Assembly: GCA_003131705.1 (NCBI GenBank)
Contig: PKUY01000174.1
Span: 3,910-10,431, forward strand
Reading direction: 5' to 3'
DNA length: 6,522 nt
Source: Acidobacteriota bacterium
GTDB lineage: Bacteria > Acidobacteriota > Terriglobia > Acidiferrales > UBA7541
Below the pieces are notes generated by a model, which saw only the letters and a list, made by a program, of their open reading frames with translations, ran no database searches and was not told where the DNA came from. Position 1 is the first letter of the stretch; every line of letters begins with the position of its first letter. Shown in pieces: positions 1 to 4,730 of this stretch. A program made the translations under genes and the position numbers.

Positions 1-293
1 TCCTTCGGAATCTCCTTCTTCCCTGCTCGCATGGGCCGATACGTGTTGGAGACCAGTTCGTCTCGGATCTGCTGTAGAAAACTCTCCACTCCGCTTTCTT
101 CGATGGCCTCGAACGTAACCCCGTCTATTCCCGGCGCCCCGTCGTTTTGCTTGGCCATCCGATAGGCTTCCTGAAGCGTCTCCATTTTGCAGATGTGGAC
201 GTATAATCCCCAGAAGCGCCAGGCTGGTTCAGCCTTCGCCTTGATGTATAGACTCCTCCTCAGGTCCTGCAAACTGATGGGTGTCTTTGTCAT
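1..293 (-). CDS. ltrA: group II intron reverse transcriptase/maturase, N-terminal fragment
   Basis: This is an open frame from an ATG at 293 to the window edge, 97 codons without a stop. It starts MTKTPISLQDLRR and contains the RT-0/RT-1 region of LtrA-type maturases: an aromatic stretch around residues 25-35 (WRFWGLYVHICK), then NDGAPGIDGVTFE near residues 52-64, corresponding to the N-G-x-P-G-x-D-G-x motif, and YRPMRAGKKEIPK at residues 85-97, leading into the RT-1 block. The catalytic YADD motif and domain X would lie off the window. The start is supported by AAGGGTGAT just upstream of the ATG. The protein differs clearly from the neighbouring RT (GAPGIDG here, GSAGVDG there), so the two introns are different lineages and not copies. 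The gene is complete at its 5' end and truncated only by the window. Confidence 0.88.
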   Translation of the reverse strand, partial: MTKTPISLQDLRRSLYIKAKAEPAWRFWGLYVHICKMETLQEAYRMAKQNDGAPGIDGVTFEAIEESGVESFLQQIRDELVSNTYRPMRAGKKEIPK

Positions 294-654
294 ATCACCC
301 TTGCCTTCCTTCTTGTTGGAGTCGTTGCCAACAGCAGGGCCCCTCCGCCACCCTCTCGCCTTCCACCGTTTTCCTGGGTTGGCCAGTTATACGGCTTCCT
401 TGCTTCCGCCATTTTCATGACGGGACGAGGAGGGCTTCTCCAGTTGCTCGACATGTCCTTGTCACCGTGCTGTCCCTACCACCCCGCCGGAGTGTCATGT
501 CGCCTCGGTCAGCCCGCGCCATGCCGTGCTGCCTTCGCCCCGATGGAGGGGGCTCGGCCTCCGGCTCTTAATTTTGTTTCGAGGCCACTTCTGGGTTGTA
601 GGGTCGAGGAATGGCGCCATACTCCGTAGGTCCGGTCTATCGGGTGCTCCCCGT
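1..654 (-). mobile_element. second group II intron, 5' part (intron B, truncated by window edge)
   Basis: The stretch consists of the first 97 codons of a group II intron reverse transcriptase (1-293) preceded by about 360 bases of non-coding, GC-rich, hairpin-forming DNA (294-654). That leader is where ribozyme domains I-III would be expected. Visible hairpins include TGTTGG/CCAACA (314-319 with 328-333), just upstream of the RT start, and GCCCC/GGGGC (537-541 with 549-553). I could not place a GTGYG-type 5' splice site with confidence, so the right border is only the approximate end of intron A. The leader is shorter than the 500 or so bases usual before such RT genes, so the element may be 5'-truncated or may overlap the end of intron A. 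Confidence 0.45.
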
Positions 655-713
655 TTCCTCTGGGAGTGCCTCACTAACCGAGCCGTTAGCTGGTTTCCAT
701 CCCCCGCCACGTC

Positions 714-746
714 AAACCGTACGTGAGGTTCTCCCTCATACGGCTT
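714..746 (-). ncRNA. group II intron domain V (catalytic hairpin)
   Basis: On the minus strand this 33-nt hairpin has an 8-bp lower stem, AAGCCGTA with TACGGTTT, including the AGC catalytic triad pairing to GTT. A two-base CG bulge and a 5-bp upper stem, TGAGG with CCTCA, follow, closed by a GAGAA loop. This is the standard domain V layout. The loop has five bases and fits a GNRNA pattern, which can fold like a GNRA tetraloop with one base flipped out. The RT stop codon TAA (747-745) overlaps the first two bases of the hairpin, so the coding part of domain IV runs right up to the catalytic core. Confidence 0.92.
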
Positions 747-2070
747 ACCGATTATCTGTCCTCCTGGAGCGTTCGAAGCCCTTGCCGCATATTCCTGGTT
801 GGTAGAAGTGCTCCACCCCACAGCACACGTGCCATGCCGGGAACCGGGCTCTCAGTGTATCTCCCCGATTTCCTTGGCGCGCCAGAAACGATCTGTGTAT
901 CCGGAGCCAGGCGTAGTGATCCAGGGCTTTCAGCTGTTTGGTTGAGTTGCCCACGGAGAAGTAATTACGCCATCCCCTGATTACCAGGTTCAGGTCGTTG
1001 ACGATCTTCGCCATGGGAACCCGCTTGCGGCTGTACCCTGTGAGCTGACGGATCTTGCTCCGAACCGTTTTCATCGCTTTCTGCCCGGGCCAGAAGTACG
1101 GCAACAATTTGCCCGTTCTTCGGTCGGTCCGCTTATGAAAGTGGAATCCCAAAAACTCGAAACCTTCCCTGCCCAAATCCACCAAGCGAGTCTTGGTGGG
1201 GTGCAGCGTCAGTTTCAGCTTCTCCATGATCTGCCGAATCGACTCCAAGGCTCGTTCTGCATCCGGCTTGCTGCGGCAGACGACCACAAAGTCATCGGCG
1301 TAACGGCAAAGAGTTCCTAGTTCCGAGTACTGTTTCGTCCAATACATATCCAGAACATGCAGATAAATATTCGCCATCAGCGGACTGATGACTCCTCCTT
1401 GCGGAGACCCCAGGTCCGTTGCTCTCCATTGCCCTTCCTCCATCACTCCGGCCTTCAGCCACTGATCGAGCAGCTTCAGCACGCGACGATCGCTCACCCG
1501 CCGCTTCACTAATGTAAGCAGGAGATCGTGATCGATCGCATCAAAGTAGCCTTGGATGTCAGCGTCTACTACCCACCAACCCCGCAATAGCACTTTGTCA
1601 ACTGCGCGGACTGCTTGCGCAGCGCTGCGCTTTGGCCGAAACCCAAACGAGTGATCTTGGAAGTTAGCTTCGAAGATTGGTTCGATTACTATCCGACATG
1701 CCTGCTGGACGACCCGATCTCGTACCGTCGGAATCCCCAGGGGGCGCTGGCGACCATCCGGCTTGGGTATATATACGCGCAGAACCGGCTGCGGTTTATA
1801 TCGCCCCGCCTTTAGGTCCCCAGCGATTGCCTCCAGAAACAGTGCTACGCCTTGACGCTCGACTTCTTCCAGACTCACGCCATCGACGCCGGCACTGCCT
1901 CCATTGGCTTTCACTTCTTCCCAAGCCCGCCACAGTACATCGGGCCGGAATATGCGGTCAAAAAGTGCATGGAATCTTCGATTCCGACACTTCTTGGCCG
2001 CCAGGTATAGCCTGCGCTGGAGTTGTCGTGATTTTTCATTCTGATGGAGTTGGCCGTTTCCGGCATGCAT
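745..2070 (-). CDS. ltrA: group II intron reverse transcriptase/maturase
   Basis: A full-length LtrA-family protein (441 aa from the chosen start) that helps splice its host intron and copies it into DNA during retromobility. Motifs appear in order: NGGSAGVDGVSLEE near residues 56-69 (RT-0/1), YIPKPDGRQRPLGIPTVRDR near 100-119 (RT-2), FGFRPKRSAAQAV near 142-154, the first catalytic aspartate in DADIQGYFDAID near 169-180, GSPQGGVISP near 221-230, the YADD catalytic site at 257-260, and the maturase domain X including RGWRNYFSVGNS near 365-376. No C-terminal HNH endonuclease is visible, as in several bacterial intron classes. ATG at 2070 is preferred to GTG at 2076 because GGAGGT (2084-2079) sits 8 bases before the ATG but too close to the GTG. 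The gene lies in intron domain IV and ends within domain V. All core motifs look intact. Confidence 0.95.
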   Translation of the reverse strand: MHAGNGQLHQNEKSRQLQRRLYLAAKKCRNRRFHALFDRIFRPDVLWRAWEEVKANGGSAGVDGVSLEEVERQGVALFLEAIAGDLKAGRYKPQPVLRVYIPKPDGRQRPLGIPTVRDRVVQQACRIVIEPIFEANFQDHSFGFRPKRSAAQAVRAVDKVLLRGWWVVDADIQGYFDAIDHDLLLTLVKRRVSDRRVLKLLDQWLKAGVMEEGQWRATDLGSPQGGVISPLMANIYLHVLDMYWTKQYSELGTLCRYADDFVVVCRSKPDAERALESIRQIMEKLKLTLHPTKTRLVDLGREGFEFLGFHFHKRTDRRTGKLLPYFWPGQKAMKTVRSKIRQLTGYSRKRVPMAKIVNDLNLVIRGWRNYFSVGNSTKQLKALDHYAWLRIHRSFLARQGNRGDTLRARFPAWHVCCGVEHFYQPGICGKGFERSRRTDNR

Positions 2071-2571
2071 CGTCACTTACCTCCCCGCTGTGCTCGATAA
2101 AAGTAGAGGCCCTTTCCTCCGGCTGAGTTATGTTGTCCCAGCCCTCTACGGATATATGGCCTCCTCCGACTTCTCCGACGGTGTCGATCTGCACTTCGCC
2201 TTGCGGCTTATAGCAGACCTTACGATAGATGTGGGCTACCGCCCGCCGGAGATCTCTCTTGTTTTCTGCATCTGCTTTGGTGACATTCCGCTCCCCATAC
2301 GCCGTGGAGTTCTTCGAGGGTGCATTCCAGATTCTTCCCCTCTTCCGTGGCCTTCGCCAGAAAGTGAGTGGCTCGGCTCTCCCTGTTCCGTATGTCGACA
2401 CTGCAGGATTCCCTTTATGGTACGGACTGCCATCTTGCACCTCTTCCTCAGAGGCATGCTCCGCTTTCACACCGCCAGTCGCCCGGGGCATGAGGAGCTT
2501 GCTACGCGGCTCTCTGGCGATTACCGCGACCGGACTTTCACCGGTTAGTTGACACAGACTTCAAGACACAC
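2071..2571 (-). ncRNA. group II intron A 5' ribozyme region (domains I-III)
   Basis: A non-coding stretch of about 500 bases between the proposed intron 5' end and the maturase start, a normal length for domains I-III plus the start of domain IV. Near the 5' end the minus strand reads ACCGGTGAAAGTCCGGT, a strong CCGG/CCGG hairpin of the type seen early in domain I, followed by GCCGCGTAGCAAGC. The candidate EBS1 loop CACTTTC lies at 2366-2360. A 151-aa open frame crosses this stretch but overlaps the ribozyme and the RT start; it is best seen as chance. Subdomain borders were not resolved. Confidence 0.7.
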
Positions 2572-2751
2572 CACTTTCGTTATAGCCCGATGACTTGCTC
2601 ACCATCCCATCGATGGCTTTGTCGATCGACTCCATGCGCTTCGTTTCCTCCGCGCATGCGATCCCGGCTACGGGGGGCTGATTCTTACCCTGCTGGGCCT
2701 ACTCCCACTGAACACATCAGCCTTCTCCTGGACATGCGATTGGGCATCCCG

Positions 2752-2769
2752 CTCCCTCGCAAGAGGGAG
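2752..2769. repeat. perfect 7-bp inverted repeat (hairpin)
   Basis: CTCCCTC (2752-2758) and GAGGGAG (2763-2769) are perfectly complementary around a 4-base loop. Read on the plus strand the loop is GCAA, a GNRA tetraloop; on the minus strand it is TTGC. No T run follows on the minus strand, so it is not a good terminator for the genes here. It lies about 180 bases outside the proposed 5' end of intron A. Confidence 0.55.
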
Positions 2770-2802
2770 TTTGAAGTAGTAATCATGGTCTGAAGTTAGG
2801 AT

Positions 2803-2813
2803 CGGAGAGATGT
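2803..2813 (+). repeat. direct repeat CGGAGAGATGT, copy 1
   Basis: The 11-base word CGGAGAGATGT occurs here and again at 2913-2923, and its core GAGATGT recurs at 2958-2964 inside the left 19-bp inverted repeat. Repeated short words next to a terminal repeat are typical of subterminal transposase-binding sites, but regulatory or chance origins are possible. Confidence 0.35.
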
Positions 2814-2885
2814 TTGGGTCGGACTGCAACCGACCGAAAGATTACAGGCGAGCCGTGGTCGTCGACACTGGGGCCAAAGAACACG

Positions 2886-2910
2886 ACAAACGAAAACACT
2901 CTCAGGAGTG
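2886..2910 (-). terminator. weak intrinsic terminator-like hairpin
   Basis: On the minus strand CACTC-CTGA-GAGTG (2910-2897) forms a 5-bp stem with a 4-base loop and is followed directly by TTTTCGTTT. It is placed about 200 bases after the UroD stop codon and could end that transcript. The stem is short and the T run is interrupted, so support is modest. Confidence 0.3.
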
Positions 2911-2912
2911 AA

Positions 2913-2923
2913 CGGAGAGATGT
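2913..2923 (+). repeat. direct repeat CGGAGAGATGT, copy 2
   Basis: This is an exact second copy of the 11-base word at 2803-2813, 110 bases further right and 45 bases before the core copy at 2958-2964 in the left inverted repeat. Confidence 0.35.
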
Positions 2924-2951
2924 GCGCAAAAATAATTTGACAGAGCCGACG

Positions 2952-2970
2952 TTGTTAGAGATGTCCGGTT
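2952..2970 (+). repeat. left 19-bp inverted repeat flanking the UroD gene
   Basis: TTGTTAGAGATGTCCGGTT matches the reverse complement of 4529-4547 at 18 of 19 positions; the single difference is at position 10. Similarity stops abruptly at both edges. The tip TGTTAGAG with an internal TGTCCGG looks like an insertion-sequence end, but I cannot assign a family. No matching target-site duplication is visible outside the two repeats. Confidence 0.65.
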
Positions 2971-3109
2971 GATGTGTCGGGTAGAGCAATGGCGCGTAGC
3001 GGGCTTCGAATGATGCCGACGTTTCCATTGCCCTCCCTAAAATTCCGTACGGCGCGACCCGCGTATCCCAGAAGATCGCCGCCACACGCCTACCTTGCCA
3101 CCGAGACGG

Positions 3110-4366
3110 CTAATAGACCCCGTACTCCCGGGTGGCGTCCACCCATACTTTCACGAGACGTGGGTCGCATTCGTCCATCGAGGAATTGGCGGCCATGATG
3201 AAACCGCCGCCCTGCCCAAGGATTTCGCAATGCCTCTTGGTCTGCTCGCGAACCGTTTCCGCCGGCCCCACTTGCAGTAGCGAAACGGGAAAACAGCCGG
3301 AGATCGACAACACATCACCGGCAATTTCCTTCAGCTTGGAAATGTTCGTGCTTTGGAAATGGCCGGTAGTCTTCCCCTTGGGCAATTCGCGGAGGTAGTG
3401 GAGGCGCTCATTCCATACGCCCTCATAGAACAGCGCTGGCATGAGACCCGCATCCACCAAATCGTGCACCAGCCCTTTCAGTTGCGGCCAGTAAAACCTC
3501 TCAAACTGCCGCAGCGACATGAATCCATCCGACCCCCGGTGCAGAGGGATGAACACAAATTTGCCGCCCGTTTGCCGGCAGGACTCGATGGCTGCCTCGA
3601 CGCAGATGCGCCGCGCTTTCTCTTCCGCAGCCAGCAGCTTATCTGGACGCCGGTGCATGTCCAAAAAGATGCCACGCATGCCTCGCAGGGTGTCACTCAT
3701 GAAGTCAAACGGTGCCAGGGCGAAGGCTCCCACCCCATACCCGATTCCCAACGGAAAACCGAGCGCAACCATCCGTTCCGCCTGTTTCCGCATCTCCAGA
3801 ATTCTCTCGGATTGAAATTTCGCCATGCGTGCAAGAACCTGCAGGGATGCGGCCAGGTCGGGATGGCTGAGCGCCATCGCGAGTCTCCCGAATGTCGGAT
3901 AGCCGGTCACCAGCATGGAAAGTCGAGGCAGGTTGGCTAGCCCCTGGAGCTTTTCATACGTTCGCGGCAAGAGAGTCCGCAAAGCAAAATTGGTCGGGTC
4001 GTCGAGGAAATCGTCGTAGTCCTCGGCCCTCATATACTCGCCCTCGATGTATTGCATGGGTTTGTCGTCCGCCAAGCCGTAGCCCGGCCATCGCGTTTGC
4101 CGGTCGCCTAACATGACACTGATGGCGGAGACGAAAGAACCCAAGCCCGTCGCCATGTCCGGCGCAAAATAGAGAGCCCACTTCTCCAGCAGTTGTTGCG
4201 CCACCTCAGGGTTATTGTCCAGCTCCCGATAGGTAATTCCGCCCAACTTGGCCAGCATGTATCCAAAGTTCAGCCGGATCGGGATGCGATCCGGCTTTCT
4301 CAGCTCATAGGCATCCATCAATCGCTTGCGTCTGGCGAGAAGCAGTTCTTCGGGCGCCTCGGACAT
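3110..4366 (-). CDS. uroporphyrinogen decarboxylase (URO-D)-like family protein
   Basis: A 418-aa protein related to the UroD/MtaA TIM-barrel superfamily, whose members decarboxylate uroporphyrinogen or move methyl groups to and from corrinoid or thiol carriers. Visible blocks are RKPDRIPIRLNFG (residues 23-35), near where the family has its PDR-P motif, the central APFDFMSDTLRGMRGIFLD (218-236), FIPLHRGSDGFMS (272-284), and the C-terminal LPKGKTTGHFQSTNISKLKEI (328-348) followed by GDVLSISGCFP (350-360). No RQAGR-type active-site arginine motif of HemE is present near the N-terminus, so haem synthesis is unlikely; the true substrate is unknown. No signal peptide or membrane helix is seen, which suggests a cytoplasmic protein. 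ATG at 4366 is chosen over an upstream in-frame start at 4480 because GAAGGA (4378-4373) lies 6 bases before it, and the extra 38 residues do not resemble the family. The gene is bracketed by the inverted repeats and is separated from the upstream flavoprotein by 364 bases. Confidence 0.85.
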   Translation of the reverse strand: MSEAPEELLLARRKRLMDAYELRKPDRIPIRLNFGYMLAKLGGITYRELDNNPEVAQQLLEKWALYFAPDMATGLGSFVSAISVMLGDRQTRWPGYGLADDKPMQYIEGEYMRAEDYDDFLDDPTNFALRTLLPRTYEKLQGLANLPRLSMLVTGYPTFGRLAMALSHPDLAASLQVLARMAKFQSERILEMRKQAERMVALGFPLGIGYGVGAFALAPFDFMSDTLRGMRGIFLDMHRRPDKLLAAEEKARRICVEAAIESCRQTGGKFVFIPLHRGSDGFMSLRQFERFYWPQLKGLVHDLVDAGLMPALFYEGVWNERLHYLRELPKGKTTGHFQSTNISKLKEIAGDVLSISGCFPVSLLQVGPAETVREQTKRHCEILGQGGGFIMAANSSMDECDPRLVKVWVDATREYGVY

Positions 4367-4372
4367 AAGAAT

Positions 4373-4378
4373 TCCTTC
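4373..4378 (-). promoter_or_regulatory. ribosome binding site of the UroD-family gene
   Basis: GAAGGA on the minus strand, 6 bases before ATG 4366. It decides the start codon against the longer frame beginning at 4480. Confidence 0.6.
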
Positions 4379-4420
4379 AGGTTGGCTTCCACTTAGCTTA
4401 GCTGCCGCTTGGCCGATGTC

Positions 4421-4449
4421 ATCATACCAGCACAGATTTCCTCTTTGAC
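4421..4449 (-). promoter_or_regulatory. possible extended -10 promoter of the UroD-family gene
   Basis: The minus strand reads TGGTATGAT (4429-4421), an extended -10 element with one mismatch to TATAAT. GTCAAA (4449-4444) lies at a 17-base spacing as a poor -35. Transcription would start near 4414 and give a leader of about 50 bases before ATG 4366. If real, the UroD gene has its own promoter inside the inverted-repeat unit. Confidence 0.3.
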
Positions 4450-4500
4450 TTCGAAAACGCCGAGCATTCCTTCGACTCAAGCGTAGAGGCCTTAAACTAG

Positions 4501-4537
4501 TGTCGCGTAAGTGCCTAAGAAGTTAGGTAACCGGACA
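4501..4537. repeat. imperfect 37-base hairpin overlapping the right inverted repeat
   Basis: CCTAA-GAAG-TTAGG (4514-4527) is a perfect core, and TGTC (4501-4504) with GACA (4534-4537) closes the base; the middle is interrupted by mismatches. Its right arm lies in the 19-bp inverted repeat. It has no T run on either side and so is a poor intrinsic terminator. It may be the junction of two element ends or a regulatory structure upstream of the UroD gene. Confidence 0.4.
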
Positions 4538-4547
4538 GCTCTAACAA
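4529..4547 (-). repeat. right 19-bp inverted repeat flanking the UroD gene
   Basis: AACCGGACAGCTCTAACAA on the plus strand; its reverse complement equals 2952-2970 except at one position. The two copies point towards each other as the ends of a transposon would, enclosing about 1.6 kb. It overlaps the hairpin at 4501-4537 and lies outside the predicted UroD promoter. Confidence 0.65.
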
Positions 4548-4730
4548 TTGCCTGCAGCGCATTCGGTATTCGCGGCCGCATCCGCACCCACTGATGGCGT
4601 GCAGCACAAGGTCGGCGGATCCAGTAGCTCCTTCGAAGGCAGCCAGATCGACGGAAAGTGGTTTTCCCCCTGCGCTGTGAGCATCAAGGGCGGGTTACGG
4701 ACAGGCCCCTCGTGTCGATTATGTGCGTAT

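Larger units (their letters stand above)
655..2571 (-). mobile_element. group II intron with ORF in domain IV (intron A)
   Basis: A bacterial group II retro-intron of about 1.9 kb. The proposed 5' end is GTGTG at 2571-2567, which matches the GUGYG consensus. About 500 bases of ribozyme domains I-III (2571-2071) follow, then the maturase gene in domain IV, then catalytic domain V (746-714) and a domain VI-like segment (about 711-660). The last seven bases before the 5' end (GAAAGTG, 2578-2572) are exactly complementary to CACTTTC at 2366-2360 inside the intron, as expected for IBS1/EBS1 pairing. I could not find a convincing EBS2 or an exact 3' splice site; position 655 is a placeholder just past the CTCCC strand of domain VI. 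The layout and length fit a mobile, ORF-containing intron. Whether it can still splice is unknown. Confidence 0.8.
2572..3109. other. intergenic stretch between UroD gene and intron A
   Basis: About 540 bases without a convincing gene. It holds the left 19-bp inverted repeat, three direct copies of GAGATGT, a weak terminator-like hairpin, a perfect 7-bp hairpin, and the 5' exon flank of intron A. An 81-codon minus-strand frame (3028-2783, starting METSASFEARYAP) has AGGGAGG three bases before its ATG and a hydrophobic segment LRVFSFVVFFGP. I recognise no family, the spacing to the possible Shine-Dalgarno is tight, and the frame overlaps the repeats, so it is not called as a gene. Another 42-codon frame without a start (2698-2572) runs into the intron border and could be a remnant of an interrupted gene. 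Confidence 0.6.
4367..4730. other. intergenic stretch between flavoprotein and UroD gene
   Basis: A 364-base gap between two genes on the same strand. It contains the UroD Shine-Dalgarno, a possible promoter, the 37-base hairpin at 4501-4537 and the right inverted repeat at 4529-4547. From 4548 to 4730 I see only a NotI-type palindrome GCGGCCGC (4573-4580), a CCTTCGAAGG palindrome (about 4630-4639) and no gene. Open frames on both strands cross this part, but they run into the flavoprotein coding region and have no recognisable family or ribosome binding site. Confidence 0.6.

Noticed and set aside
495..821. 108-aa minus-strand open frame
   Set aside because: It overlaps the RT 3' end, domain V and the domain VI region in another frame; it is explained by the intron.
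2036..2491. 151-aa minus-strand open frame
   Set aside because: It lies across the ribozyme domains of intron A and the RT start; structured intron RNA often gives long chance frames, and no protein family is recognisable.
2752..2769. 7-bp hairpin as the terminator target of a class C intron
   Set aside because: The 5' border of intron A is about 180 bases away and the hairpin lacks a T run on the minus strand, so it does not mark the insertion site.
2783..3085. 100-aa minus-strand frame, or 81 aa from METSASFEARYAP at 3028
   Set aside because: There is a possible but tightly spaced Shine-Dalgarno, no family is recognised, and it overlaps the repeats and the terminator-like hairpin; too weak to call.
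3353..3940. 195-aa plus-strand open frame
   Set aside because: It is the antisense shadow of the UroD-family gene, whose own frame shows clear family motifs.
4364..4480. longer N-terminus of the UroD-family protein from ATG 4480
   Set aside because: The 38 extra residues do not resemble the family, while a good GAAGGA precedes ATG 4366 and a promoter-like site lies within the extension.
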